A stretch of DNA of 43,985 nucleotides from assembly GCA_028866155.1 (NCBI GenBank), contig JAGWIT010000002.1, positions 1 through 43,985 of the forward strand. The letters are read 5' to 3'. The stretch's first letter is position 1. Each line of letters begins with the position of its first letter. Below the pieces are notes generated by a model, which worked only from the letters and a program-made list of their open reading frames with translations, searched no databases and had not been told where the DNA came from. The position numbers and the translations under genes were made by a program. The stretch is from Patescibacteria group bacterium (lineage in GTDB: Bacteria; Patescibacteriota; Minisyncoccia; Phycocordibacterales; SBAW01). This document shows, one piece after another, positions 7,875 through 15,636 of this stretch.

Positions 7875-8593
7875 GATGTTTGGGCTTCGTGATGCGCGCG
7901 AGCCGGGCGTTGCTGGTGTTTTTTGTCCGAGGTGATGACGCCGTCGCGGAGCGTAATAATGCGCTTGGCGTGCTCAGCCACGTCGGCCTCGTGGGTAATA
8001 AGCACGATGGTGCAGCCGTGCTCGCGGTTTAATTTTTGAAAGGTGCCGAGCACAATCTCGCCGGTCTTGGTGTCGAGGTTGCCGGTTGGTTCGTCGGCCA
8101 AAATGAGCGACGGGTCGTTAACGAGCGCACGCGCGATGGCGACGCGCTGGATTTGCCCGCCCGATAATTCATTGCTCTTGTGCATAAAGTGCGTCTCGAC
8201 CATGCCGGCGGCCATGAGCGATTGTTTTGCGCGCTTTTCACGCTCCTCCTCGCCGACGCCCGCGTATATAAGCGGGAGCATCACGTTGCGCAGCACCGTG
8301 GTGCGGGGGAGCAGGTTGAACGACTGAAACACGAAGCCGATTTTGTCCTTGCGAATTTCGGCGAGATCTTCGTCGCTCAATTTTGAAACATCCTTGCCGT
8401 CAAGATGATAGGAGCCCGAGGTCGGCGTGTCGAGGCACCCGAGGATGTGCATTATCGTCGATTTGCCCGAGCCCGACGGCCCCATGATGGCAACGAACTC
8501 GCCGTCCTCAATTTTAAAGGATACTCCTTTGAGCGCCTGAAAGGCCGTGTCGCCCTGCCCATACGTTTTGGTGATATCTTTTACTTCAATCAT
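7871..8593 (-). CDS. MacB/LolD-like ABC ATPase
   Basis: This 240-residue nucleotide-binding subunit has Walker A GPSGSGKST (near 42), Q-loop VFQSFNLLPRTT, signature LSGGQIQRVAIARA, Walker B LILADEPTGNLD and switch region LITHEADVA. It belongs to the LolD/MacB branch that works with FtsX-like permeases. The start at 8593 (MIEVKDITKTYG) fits the family and lies 7 bp after the stop of the adaptor gene; upstream codons in frame are Ala/Glu-rich and overlap the adaptor's Gly-rich end, so I excluded them. It is the middle gene of an adaptor-ATPase-permease operon. Confidence 0.93.
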   Translation of the reverse strand: MIEVKDITKTYGQGDTAFQALKGVSFKIEDGEFVAIMGPSGSGKSTIMHILGCLDTPTSGSYHLDGKDVSKLSDEDLAEIRKDKIGFVFQSFNLLPRTTVLRNVMLPLIYAGVGEEEREKRAKQSLMAAGMVETHFMHKSNELSGGQIQRVAIARALVNDPSLILADEPTGNLDTKTGEIVLGTFQKLNREHGCTIVLITHEADVAEHAKRIITLRDGVITSDKKHQQRPARAHHEAQTS

Positions 8594-8600
8594 AGGAGAC

Positions 8601-10406
8601 TTAGCCGCCGATTCGAATAGCGCCTCCGCCTCCGCCAAAGCCTCCGCCGGTGGTGCGCGCCGCACCCGTGGCGCCGGCGCCGCCCGTGCCCGTGGTCGCA
8701 GTGGTCGCGGCAGTGCTCCCGCTAATGGTGCGCGTCACGATTTGTTCACCGAGCGTGAGGCCCGACGTTATTTCGGTATTGGTGTTATCGGAAATTCCAA
8801 CAGTGACCGGCACGTTCTGCGGAGCGGTCGCCGAAACCACGCCCGCAGTGCCTGCAGCGGCAACCGTCGAGGTGGCAAGGGGCGGGGTAAAGACCTGCAC
8901 ATAGCTCGCGCCGCCCGCAGTCTTTATCGCGCTCGACGGTATCGTCAGTACGTCTTGGTGGACGGCCGTCTCAATGTTGACGTTGACCGACATGCCAGAT
9001 TTAACCTGCGGGTTCTGCGTGTCGAAAGCAACTTTCACGTCATACGTCACGACGCCCTGCGAGACCGTGCCGGAGGGGGAGAGTTGCGCGACGGTGCCGG
9101 TCAATGTGAGGCTGGGGATGGCGTCGAAGGTAATAGTCGCCTTATCGCCGAGCTGGATTTTAGCGGCGTCGACTTCGTTTATGGAGAGGTCGGCATATTG
9201 CTGGCTCGTGATAAGCGTCGCCAGCGTCGTGCCGCTCCCAGCCTGGTCATACTCGTTGAGTGGGACCGAGGCGATGGTGCCGGCAAACGGCGCGGTCACA
9301 TAATATTCTGAGAGCGTCTGCTCCGCCTGGCTAAGCGCGTCCTCGGCCTTCGTGACGTTTAGCTGGTCGCTCTGTATGTCGAGCGTGTCGGCTCCGGCCT
9401 TGGTTTGCGCGAGCGTCTGCTCTTTTTCGGTGATGCTCTGCTGGTCGCCCTGCAGATTGTTAACGTCGCTGAGGAGCGTCGAGAGATGCGACTGCGCCTT
9501 GCTGAGGTACGAGTTGAGGTTCGTTATCTGCGTTGCGGCTGTCGATTTTGGCGTTGCGCCGTTTTGAGTGAGCTGGTCGCTGTAAAATTGTATAAGGTCG
9601 TTAGCGCTTTTTGCCGCGGTGGCGACAAGGCCCGTTGTCGCGTATGTTTCGCTGAGTATCTTGGTTATCGTCGCCTGGTCGGGCGTCGAGGAGAGCGATT
9701 TAAAATCAGAGAAGGTCTGATCGTAGGATGTGCGCGCGGTTTCGTAGTCGTTGTATGCCGCGTCGCGGTAGGACTGCGCGCTGCTGTTGTACTTGCTTAC
9801 CTGGCTCGAATAATAATCTATGTTCCATTGCGATGCGCCTCCGGCCTCGGAGCCGAGGTCGACGTCCTGCAGGCCCGAGATAATGGTGGGGAGGTCGAGA
9901 AAGGTGTTGGTCACGTCGCTAAAAGAGCTCTGGTAGAGTGTGGTGAGATTGCTTTGTGCCTGCGTGAGCGCGTCTTGCTGTTCGGTGAGCGTGAGCGTGG
10001 TTGCGGGCTCCTGGAGTTTTGCGAGCGCGATCTGCGCGCTCTGCAAGTTTTCTTTGGCGCTGGTCACGGCTTCTTCGGCGGTCGTGGGGTCGAGCATAGC
10101 GATGGTGGCGCCTGCCTTGACCTGTTCACCCGGCGTTACATATATATGGAGTATTTGCCCCGACACTTGCGGCGTGATGTTGAGCGTGCGGCTGGCGGTG
10201 ACCTGCCCGCTCTCGGAGACCGAGGAGATGATCGTGTTCTGCGCGACCGTGCCGACCGCGTAGCGCACCTGTCCGCTGGTTGAGGTCGCTTTGGCGTAGA
10301 CATACCACCCGCCGCCGAGTACTATCACGACGGCGATGACACTGATGAATTTGTGCGCGACGGCATATTTTTTTACCGAAGCAAACCTATTCAAAATTTT
10401 TTTCAT
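8601..10406 (-). CDS. MacA-like periplasmic adaptor (HlyD/RND-type membrane fusion protein)
   Basis: The 601-residue protein has one N-terminal transmembrane anchor (about 20-40), a split biotinyl-lipoyl domain (VSGQILHIYVTPGEQVKAGATIAMLD ahead and TAPFAGTIASVPLNEYDQAG behind, each half lying around a long alpha-helical hairpin, about 115-370), a beta-barrel domain (TLTGTVAQLSPSG) and a membrane-proximal domain. The hairpin is much longer than in E. coli MacA. The C-terminus ends in a Thr/Gly-rich tail. It probably links the MacB-like pump to the outside of the single membrane, but with no outer-membrane partner its mode of action is inferred. Confidence 0.88.
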   Translation of the reverse strand: MKKILNRFASVKKYAVAHKFISVIAVVIVLGGGWYVYAKATSTSGQVRYAVGTVAQNTIISSVSESGQVTASRTLNITPQVSGQILHIYVTPGEQVKAGATIAMLDPTTAEEAVTSAKENLQSAQIALAKLQEPATTLTLTEQQDALTQAQSNLTTLYQSSFSDVTNTFLDLPTIISGLQDVDLGSEAGGASQWNIDYYSSQVSKYNSSAQSYRDAAYNDYETARTSYDQTFSDFKSLSSTPDQATITKILSETYATTGLVATAAKSANDLIQFYSDQLTQNGATPKSTAATQITNLNSYLSKAQSHLSTLLSDVNNLQGDQQSITEKEQTLAQTKAGADTLDIQSDQLNVTKAEDALSQAEQTLSEYYVTAPFAGTIASVPLNEYDQAGSGTTLATLITSQQYADLSINEVDAAKIQLGDKATITFDAIPSLTLTGTVAQLSPSGTVSQGVVTYDVKVAFDTQNPQVKSGMSVNVNIETAVHQDVLTIPSSAIKTAGGASYVQVFTPPLATSTVAAAGTAGVVSATAPQNVPVTVGISDNTNTEITSGLTLGEQIVTRTISGSTAATTATTGTGGAGATGAARTTGGGFGGGGGAIRIGG

Positions 10407-10411
10407 GTCGA

Positions 10412-10936
10412 TTATTGTTGCGCCCGATAAATAATGTTCATCGACGTGGTGGGGGCGCCGCCCGGGAGCTCTAGCCCGGCGGGCGGCGGAGGAAGAACAC
10501 GAATAAGGCGCGCGTCTATCTCTCCTTCGCTGTTCATGTCGCCAGTGTTGCCAGGTTCGCCGATGATTATGACCATATCGCCGGCCTTTAGCTCGCTTGG
10601 CGCGAGCGGCTGGCCGTTTTCATCGTTAATGGCGGTCGCAGAGGTGATCCCTATTTTCTCCATCATGCCGTCCCGAGTCTGTATGATAAGCGTCGGAAGT
10701 GTCACCGTGGCAATGGAGCCCACCGCGCCGTGGCCGGGTATGGTGCCGCCGAAGAGCGAGAGGCCGAACGGTTCGCTCTGCGGCGGTCGGCGGCCAAGCC
10801 CGTGGGAGCTGAGCGCCTCATGAAAGCCCACGACCACTCCCGCACGAAACACTAAAAGAAGCGTTACGAGAGCTCCGATGCCCCAAAAAATCCACTTGCT
10901 ATTTTTAACAAACAAATAATCCTCAAATGTTGCCAT
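10412..10936 (-). CDS. Membrane-anchored protein with a DUF5666-like outer domain
   Basis: A 174-residue protein not assigned to a named family. One transmembrane segment (about 14-37, WIFWGIGALVTLLLVFRAGV) is followed by a beta-rich external domain (TVTLPTLIIQTRDGMMEKIG, then LKAGDMVIIIGEPG and DARLIRVLPPPP), which resembles the small OB-like DUF5666 module. It overlaps the upstream gene by 14 bp and precedes the adaptor gene by 5 bp, so it is inside the sigma factor - exporter operon. A role in envelope sensing or in assembly of the exporter is possible but not shown. Confidence 0.65.
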   Translation of the reverse strand: MATFEDYLFVKNSKWIFWGIGALVTLLLVFRAGVVVGFHEALSSHGLGRRPPQSEPFGLSLFGGTIPGHGAVGSIATVTLPTLIIQTRDGMMEKIGITSATAINDENGQPLAPSELKAGDMVIIIGEPGNTGDMNSEGEIDARLIRVLPPPPAGLELPGGAPTTSMNIIYRAQQ

Positions 10937-11327
10937 AGGTAAAAGCGACGCGCGCGGTCTTAATGGTTCGGCTCAAAGACCACACCAGCGCCACGACGAG
11001 CGGGATGACAAAGAGGAGCGCAAGCGCCGGCAGCGATTCGAGCAGGGTCAGCGAAAACTCGCGCCAATAGGTGAGCGCCAGCGAACGATCCGACAACAGG
11101 AGCGATGCGTAGTCATAAAAACCGGATGCGTAGAATTGTGCCAAAGCATATTGCACCGCCGGCACGAGCGCCGCACCCGAGAGCACCGCGACGATTCCAA
11201 AAATACCGGAGCGAACGCGGGCCTGTGTGCGTTTGGCCTCCTCGATGCGCGCGAGTATCGCCTCATAGAGTCCGCGCGGAGGCGTCGCTTCGGCAAGCAG
11301 GGTAAAAAGGGTTGAGCGTTTTTGCAT
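10923..11327 (-). CDS. Small membrane protein next to ECF sigma factor, possible anti-sigma
   Basis: This 134-residue protein has a soluble N-terminus (about 1-38, with LLAEATPPRGLYEAILARIEE) and two membrane segments (about 42-65 and 95-118). The N-terminal part looks like a short helical anti-sigma (zinc-less ASD-like) region and the gene directly follows the ECF sigma gene (12-bp gap), the usual place for an anti-sigma factor. No ZAS HxxxCxxC motif is visible, so the assignment rests on position and topology only. Confidence 0.6.
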   Translation of the reverse strand: MQKRSTLFTLLAEATPPRGLYEAILARIEEAKRTQARVRSGIFGIVAVLSGAALVPAVQYALAQFYASGFYDYASLLLSDRSLALTYWREFSLTLLESLPALALLFVIPLVVALVWSLSRTIKTARVAFTYGNI

Positions 11328-11339
11328 ATCTTTTATACG

Positions 11340-11930
11340 TTATTCTGGCGTGTTTGGGTGCGAATGGCCCCTTTGCTCAAGGATCTTGCGCAGGGCCTGC
11401 AGTGCGCGCCGGTGGCGGCTCTTGGTGGTGTTTTGCGACTCGCCCAAAACTTCGCCAATTTCTTGAAACGTGAGGTCGTTGGTGTAGTAGAGGAGCAAAA
11501 GCTCGCGGTGCCGCGGGCTCAGCTGAAGCAGGGCTTGATTCACTTCCTGTGAGTCGCCGGCTTTTGCAAAAAGCTCCTCGGGCAGGGGCGATTGGTCGGC
11601 GACTGTTTCGGCCAAAACGTTCTCGCCGCTCTCGTTCTCAAACCCCGAGAACGCGATATTCTTTTTTTTGCGCAAAAAATCTATCGCGGTGTTGCGCGTG
11701 ATGCGCAGCAGCCATGTCTTAAACTTGCTCGCCTCTTTGCGGTACTGTTTGAGGTTCTTCCACGCCTTGAGAAAGGTTTCCTGCGCGATGTCCTCGGCCT
11801 CCTCCCGGCTGCCGACAAAGCGCAAGGCAAAGGAGTAGGCCGACGGCAGATGCCGCTTGGCCAGTTCTCCAAAAGCATTTTCCTCACCGCCAAGATAGTC
11901 GGCGACGAGTTCTTCATCGGTTTTATCCAT
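11340..11930 (-). CDS. ECF-type RNA polymerase sigma factor
   Basis: A 196-residue sigma-70 family factor with only regions 2 and 4. Region 2 (about 22-95) shows YSFALRFVGSREEAEDIAQE and TFLKAWKNLKQYRKEASKFK followed by TWLLRITRNTAIDFLRKKK; region 4 (about 130-185) shows LLQLSPRHRELLLLYYTNDL and FQEIGEVLGESQNTTKSRH for -35 recognition. The start ATG at 11930 shares a symmetric -10 region with the divergent gene at 11961. It is the first gene of a minus-strand run covering the putative anti-sigma, a membrane protein and the MacAB-like exporter, which suggests that it drives an envelope-export regulon. Confidence 0.92.
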   Translation of the reverse strand: MDKTDEELVADYLGGEENAFGELAKRHLPSAYSFALRFVGSREEAEDIAQETFLKAWKNLKQYRKEASKFKTWLLRITRNTAIDFLRKKKNIAFSGFENESGENVLAETVADQSPLPEELFAKAGDSQEVNQALLQLSPRHRELLLLYYTNDLTFQEIGEVLGESQNTTKSRHRRALQALRKILEQRGHSHPNTPE

Positions 11931-11944
11931 TTTTTTAACCTATT

Positions 11945-11951
11945 GTATACT
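11945..11951. promoter_or_regulatory. Shared bidirectional -10 element between sigma factor and exported protein
   Basis: GTATACT reads as TATACT (11946-11951) for the plus gene at 11961 and as TATACA (11950-11945, minus strand) for the sigma factor at 11930. The distances to the start codons are 9 and 14 bp. The two promoters overlap and probably compete. Confidence 0.45.
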
Positions 11952-11960
11952 TTATCGCAT

Positions 11961-12608
11961 ATGAATACGAAAGCGCTCATCGGTGCGGTGGCTATTATCA
12001 TAATCGCAGGAGGTGTATATTATTTTGTGGCAAAAAATAATTCGGCTCCGGTGGCCGCCCCCGCGGCCGATTTTACCGGACAAAACGGCGCGGCAATGTC
12101 TCTGCAGTCTCTGGTGGCCGCGGGGGCTCCGGTCGCGTGCACGTTTTCTACCACGACTGAGAGCGGCTCAGAGAGCGGCACGGTATATGTGGCAAACGGC
12201 GCAGTCGCGGGCGACTTTACCGAGAAAGGCGCGCAGGGGACTATCGACGCGCACATGATAGTTGAGAACAACACCAGCTATGTCTGGACCTCGATGAGTA
12301 CTACCGGCTTTAAGAGCACTGTGACGCAGGGGCAGGCTTCAACGCAAAGCAACGGCGTCAACTACAGCTCGCCGATGAACTACTCCTGCCAGCCGTGGAC
12401 TCCAGACCAGAGTAAATTTAATTTGCCGAGCAACATCTCGTTTACCGCCACTGCGTCCTACACGCCGCCCGCGCAGGGAGCAGGCGCGACTGGTGCCGCA
12501 GGCGGCTCTGCCTCCGCAGGAGTAAAAGGCACCGCGGCGCAGTGCGCGCAGTGCAACACCCTCCCATCAGCTCAAAAAGCGCAGTGTCTTGCCGCACTTC
12601 AGTGCTAA
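11961..12608 (+). CDS. Exported cysteine-containing protein, unknown function
   Basis: A 215-residue protein with an N-terminal signal/anchor helix (MNTKALIGAVAIIIIAGGVY), a central domain (about 45-170) with two cysteines (VACTFSTTTES and YSCQPWTP), and a Gly/Ala-rich linker before a Cys-rich end (QCAQCNTLPSAQKAQCLAALQC). The domain looks like the small secreted proteins found repeatedly in Parcubacteria, but I cannot name a family. The start was set at 11961 because the signal sequence begins there and TATACT is 9 bp upstream. It is divergent from the sigma factor gene. Confidence 0.7.
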   Translation: MNTKALIGAVAIIIIAGGVYYFVAKNNSAPVAAPAADFTGQNGAAMSLQSLVAAGAPVACTFSTTTESGSESGTVYVANGAVAGDFTEKGAQGTIDAHMIVENNTSYVWTSMSTTGFKSTVTQGQASTQSNGVNYSSPMNYSCQPWTPDQSKFNLPSNISFTATASYTPPAQGAGATGAAGGSASAGVKGTAAQCAQCNTLPSAQKAQCLAALQC

Positions 12609-12621
12609 GAGACAAAAAGCG

Positions 12622-12627
12622 TATACT
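12622..12627 (+). promoter_or_regulatory. Leaderless -10 box for rarA
   Basis: TATACT ends 6 bp before the ATG at 12634. This spacing decides the start in favour of 12634 over an in-frame ATG at 12589 that lies inside the preceding gene. Confidence 0.5.
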
Positions 12628-12633
12628 GGCGGG

Positions 12634-13812
12634 ATGGAACCGCTGGCTTCGCAGATTCGCCCGAAAACGCTCGATGAGTTTGTCGGACAGGAGCATTTGG
12701 TGGGGAAGGGGAAACCGCTTCGGGAAGCGATTGAGGGTAAGCATTTATTCTCCTTTATATTGTGGGGCCCGCCGGGGTCGGGCAAGACCACTTTGGCGCG
12801 CATTTATGCCAATGCTTTGAATGCCGATTTTTATGAATTGTCGGCCGTCGATTCGGGCAAGGATGATATAAAAAATATTTTGGGTATAGCAAAGGTCAGA
12901 CCTTCGCACAACAAAGGTCAGACCTTTGCTTTTCCTGAGAAACCAAAGGTTTTATTTGTAGACGAGATACACCGCTTTAACAAAGCACAGCAGGATTTTC
13001 TTTTGCCCTTTGTCGAGCGGGGCGACCTCACGCTCATTGGCGCTACAACTGAGAATCCGAGCTTCGAGATCATCGGCGCTTTGCTTTCGCGCTCGCGCGT
13101 TTTTGTGCTCAATGAACTGACCGAAAAGGACATGGAGAAAATAATTGTTCGCGCGGCAAAGGAGCTGAAGACAAAAATAAACAAAGAAGCAAAGCAATGG
13201 CTCATCCAAATGGCCGGCGGCGATGCGCGGCAGGCGATAGGGGTTTTAGAGGGCGCGCACCAGCTCTATGGAAAACTCGACCTCGATTCGCTCAAAGAAA
13301 CAATACAGAGCAAGCATCTGCGCTACGACAAAAAAGGCGAGGAGCATTACAACACCATCTCCGCATTTATTAAATCGATGCGCGCCTCCCAGCCTGATGC
13401 CGCGCTTTATTATCTGGCAAGGATGGTCGAGGCGGGCGAGGACCCGCTGTTTATAGCGCGGCGCATGGTGGTGTTTGCGAGCGAAGACATCGGCCTCGCG
13501 GTGCCGACCGCGCTCGTCGTTGCCAACGCGGTCTTTTGCGCGTGCGAAACCATAGGCTACCCCGAGTGCGCGATAAACCTCGCGCACGGCGTGGCTTATT
13601 TAGCGGAGTGCAAAAAATCGCGCAAAAGTTATGATACCTATTTTGAAGCGGTCGCCGACGTCAAAGAGCTCGGTAACCTGCCAATCCCGATGCGTGTGCG
13701 CAACGCGCCAACCAAACTGATGAAAGATTTAGGCTATCACAAAGGGTACAAATTGTATGACAAAGAATCCTATTTGCCCGACAAATTAAAAGGGAAGAAG
13801 TATTTGAAATAA
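12634..13812 (+). CDS. rarA: Replication-associated recombination protein RarA/MgsA (AAA+ ATPase)
   Basis: RarA acts at stalled replication forks. The 392-residue protein begins MEPLASQIRPKTLDEFVGQE, the standard family start. It has Walker A GPPGSGKTT (near 46), Walker B VLFVDEIHRFNKAQQD (near 107), sensor GATTENPSFE, the arginine finger region SRSRVF, and the C-terminal tetramerisation/MgsA domain (SAFIKSMRASQPDAALYYL to the end). Between the sensor strand and Walker B, residues 86-98 come from an in-frame palindromic insertion (12889-12929); relatives have a short loop there. The gene ends in a strong hairpin terminator. Confidence 0.95.
   Translation: MEPLASQIRPKTLDEFVGQEHLVGKGKPLREAIEGKHLFSFILWGPPGSGKTTLARIYANALNADFYELSAVDSGKDDIKNILGIAKVRPSHNKGQTFAFPEKPKVLFVDEIHRFNKAQQDFLLPFVERGDLTLIGATTENPSFEIIGALLSRSRVFVLNELTEKDMEKIIVRAAKELKTKINKEAKQWLIQMAGGDARQAIGVLEGAHQLYGKLDLDSLKETIQSKHLRYDKKGEEHYNTISAFIKSMRASQPDAALYYLARMVEAGEDPLFIARRMVVFASEDIGLAVPTALVVANAVFCACETIGYPECAINLAHGVAYLAECKKSRKSYDTYFEAVADVKELGNLPIPMRVRNAPTKLMKDLGYHKGYKLYDKESYLPDKLKGKKYLK
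12889..12929 (+). repeat. In-frame palindromic insertion in rarA (AAAGGTC-type)
   Basis: The 15-nt palindrome AAAGGTCAGACCTTT occurs complete at 12913-12927 and as a copy lacking its last T at 12891-12904, 8 bp apart. The whole segment is also an inverted repeat (arms about 17 bp with a mismatched centre). It stays in frame and adds about 13 residues to a loop before Walker B. The same unit occurs in atpG at 36535-36579. Confidence 0.75.
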
Positions 13813-13847
13813 AAAAACCACCGGGCGTCTCCGGTGGCTGAAATTTT
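13811..13847. terminator. Bidirectional intrinsic terminator after rarA
   Basis: A 7-bp stem (13818-13824 with 13831-13837) has an A-run on the left and a T-run on the right, so it can end both rarA and the converging small gene at 13867-14076. Confidence 0.75.
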
Positions 13848-13866
13848 TTTCTGCGTCATTGCCTAT

Positions 13867-14076
13867 TTACGCGGCCGCCGCTTTGAGTTTAATGAACGCA
13901 TCGACATCCATATATGAGCCGCCGCAGCATACCTTGTTGAAATCCTTGCCAGACCTCAAGATTCGCTGGCCTTCGCTGATTGTTTTGGCGCGCTGTGACG
14001 TTGGGTAATCGCGCGCGGAATTTTGCTTGTACATCTCAGCTCGCGCGTCATCTGCCTCAACGATAAGGATTTTCAT
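13867..14076 (-). CDS. Small protein with a response-regulator-like N-terminus
   Basis: This 69-residue protein begins MKILIVEADDARAEMYKQ, which resembles the first beta strand and acidic pair of a receiver (REC) domain. It is far too short for a receiver and has no phosphorylatable central Asp strand in the expected context. The rest is basic, with two adjacent cysteines (KVCCGGSYMDVD). A Shine-Dalgarno (AGGAG, 6 bp before the ATG) supports the start. It is divergent from msrA and converges on the rarA terminator. It may be a degraded receiver or an independent small protein. Confidence 0.5.
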   Translation of the reverse strand: MKILIVEADDARAEMYKQNSARDYPTSQRAKTISEGQRILRSGKDFNKVCCGGSYMDVDAFIKLKAAAA

Positions 14077-14114
14077 CCCTTGCTCCTCTCTCGCCATTGC
14101 ATTAAGGTTCCGGC

Positions 14115-14123
14115 TGGTATAAT
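14115..14123 (+). promoter_or_regulatory. Extended -10 promoter of msrA
   Basis: TGGTATAAT lies 25 bp before the msrA ATG, giving a short leader of about 19 nt with no clear Shine-Dalgarno. Confidence 0.5.
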
Positions 14124-14148
14124 GGTAGTCAACTAATCGAAAGTCAAC

Positions 14149-14685
14149 ATGAACACCGAAACGATAGTTTTTGGCGGCGGGTGTTTTTGGTGCACCGAGG
14201 CTATTTTTTTGATGCTGAAAGGTGTCCGCAGCGTCGAGCCTGGATACTCGGGACCTGCCTATAAAACCGAAAGAGGGCCGAGCTACGAAGAAGTCTCGAC
14301 TGGAGAGACGCCGTACGTAGAGTCGGCAAAAATTGTGTACAACCCGGACGCCATTGCCTTTCCCGAACTTCTGCAGGTCTATTTTGGCAGCCACGACCCG
14401 ACGACGCCGAACCGTCAGGGCAGTGATGTCGGGCCGCAGTACCGCTCGGCAATCTTTTATACGACACTGCGGCAAAAAGAGATGAGCGAGATATACATCG
14501 GCAATATCCAAAAAAGCCTAAGCAAGCCCATTATCACCACCGTTGAGCCGCTCGTGATGTTTTACCGAGCTGAGGACTATCATCAAAAATATTACGAAAA
14601 CCACAAGACGGCAGGCTACTGCCAATTAATCATTGCGCCCAAAGTCGAGAAAGTGCAGGAGAAGTTCAAAAATCTGTTAAAGTAG
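14149..14685 (+). CDS. msrA: Peptide-methionine (S)-S-oxide reductase MsrA
   Basis: MsrA repairs oxidised methionine. The 178-residue protein has the catalytic motif GGGCFWCTEA (residues 9-18) with the nucleophilic Cys, then the usual GYSGPAYKTERGPSYEEVSTG substrate-pocket region, SHDPTTPNRQGSDVGPQYRS, and YHQKYYENHKTAGYCQLII near the C-terminus with a candidate resolving Cys. No MsrB domain is fused and no msrB is in the window. The stop codon overlaps the left arm of a palindromic element. Confidence 0.96.
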   Translation: MNTETIVFGGGCFWCTEAIFLMLKGVRSVEPGYSGPAYKTERGPSYEEVSTGETPYVESAKIVYNPDAIAFPELLQVYFGSHDPTTPNRQGSDVGPQYRSAIFYTTLRQKEMSEIYIGNIQKSLSKPIITTVEPLVMFYRAEDYHQKYYENHKTAGYCQLIIAPKVEKVQEKFKNLLK

Positions 14686-14760
14686 ACGAAGTAAAAATAC
14701 TTTTCTCCGGAGAGATGAACGGGACCCCAACTCCTGCAAAAAGTATTTTTTACTTTGTCT
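14684..14760 (+). repeat. Core-and-arms palindromic element between msrA and peptidase gene
   Basis: Two near-perfect inverted arms (14684-14704 and 14739-14760, one mismatch and one single-base gap) flank a 34-bp core (14705-14738) that starts CTCCGGAGAGATGAACG and ends AACTCCTGCA. The core is almost identical (two differences) to that at 15623-15656, but the arms are unrelated to those of that copy. The element supplies the end of msrA and reaches the base before the next ATG. Confidence 0.8.
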
Positions 14761-15177
14761 ATGACTCGTGAAGAATTTGAGAAATTGGTTGAGGAGGAGT
14801 TTCCGCGCGCGGTGCCGGAGAAGTTTCATCACCTCATCAAAAATGTAGGGTTTTTGGTTGAGGACGAACCTTCTTTGGAGCTTCGCAAGCAGGAGGGCCT
14901 GAGCGACAACGAAACCCTGCTTGGGCTTTACCACGGCGTGCCGGCAGTGGCCCGCGGCGACTTCTATGGCGTGGGAGGCACCTTGCCCGACACCATCACG
15001 CTGTTTCAACTTCCTATCGAAGAAGAAGCCAAGGCTCTCTCCGTAAGGTTGAACCTTACGGAGGAAGAAGCATTGTGCCGCGTCATCCGCGAAACGATTT
15101 GGCACGAGGTCGCGCATTACTTTGGTTACGATGAGCACCAGGTGCGGGATAGGGAAGATAAACGCAACGAAAAGTGA
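14761..15177 (+). CDS. Minimal zincin metallopeptidase (Zincin_1 family)
   Basis: A 138-residue soluble protein with the zinc signature HEVAHYFGYDEHQVR (near residues 117-131), i.e. HExxHxxGxDE. The N-terminal MTREEFEKLVEEEFPRAVPE and the central VEDEP and LLGLYHG segments match the small Zincin_1 (formerly DUF1025) proteins, whose substrates are unknown. The ATG at 14761 directly follows the right arm of the palindromic element, so the element may influence its translation. It is followed closely by the VKOR gene. Confidence 0.87.
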   Translation: MTREEFEKLVEEEFPRAVPEKFHHLIKNVGFLVEDEPSLELRKQEGLSDNETLLGLYHGVPAVARGDFYGVGGTLPDTITLFQLPIEEEAKALSVRLNLTEEEALCRVIRETIWHEVAHYFGYDEHQVRDREDKRNEK

Positions 15178-15183
15178 TATATT
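15175..15183 (+). promoter_or_regulatory. Extended -10, leaderless promoter of the VKOR gene
   Basis: TGATATATT ends 6 bp before the ATG at 15190 and overlaps the stop of the peptidase gene. Confidence 0.5.
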
Positions 15184-15189
15184 AAAAGC

Positions 15190-15636
15190 ATGGAGCAAAA
15201 AATTTATTTGGCGCCGTTCTATTTGATAGCTGCGACCTTCATCGGGCTCGGCGACACATTGTTTCTTTCTTATTATGCATTTATTAATGCCATTCCATCT
15301 TGTGCCATCGGCGGGTGCGAGATAGTTCTCTCAAGCCCCTACTCGCACCCGTTTGGCGTGCCGTTCGGATATATAGGCCTTGTCTACTACGCCTACATGC
15401 TTGCGTTGGTGATTTTGCTGGTGATAGATCCGGCCTCAAAAGGCTTGCGTTTTGGCATACTCGCGTATACCGCAATAGGATTGCTGTGCTCAATAGGCTT
15501 TGAGCTCTTTCAATATTTCGTTATCGGGGCGCTTTGCATGTACTGCGCGATTTCAGCGCTCACGACATTGCTATTATTCTGCCTCGCCGTGTGGCATTGG
15601 AGGACTTCAAAAAAAGTCTTTGCTCCGGAGAGATGA
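15190..15636 (+). CDS. Vitamin K epoxide reductase (VKOR) family membrane protein
   Basis: VKOR homologues re-oxidise disulfide-forming proteins outside the membrane. The 148-residue protein has four to five helices, the loop cysteines in SCAIGGCEIVLSSPYSHPFG (with the conserved Ser and the PFG turn) and the redox pair CMYC (near 120). No thioredoxin domain is fused; a DsbA-like partner must be elsewhere. The many cysteines in the exported protein at 11961 could be a substrate. The last residues and the stop codon are supplied by a palindromic element, so the C-terminus may have been altered by its arrival. Confidence 0.92.
   Translation: MEQKIYLAPFYLIAATFIGLGDTLFLSYYAFINAIPSCAIGGCEIVLSSPYSHPFGVPFGYIGLVYYAYMLALVILLVIDPASKGLRFGILAYTAIGLLCSIGFELFQYFVIGALCMYCAISALTTLLLFCLAVWHWRTSKKVFAPER

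Noticed and set aside
8547..10283. Long plus-strand frames opposite the adaptor gene
   Set aside because: Composition is an antisense artefact of a Thr/Ser/Ala-rich gene.
12589..12633. Earlier start of rarA
   Set aside because: It overlaps the preceding gene's end, and the TATACT box plus the family consensus place the start at 12634.
14684..14760. Element after msrA as a plain terminator
   Set aside because: The loop is 34 nt and its sequence recurs at 15623-15656 with different arms, so a simple terminator does not explain it, although it may also stop transcription.
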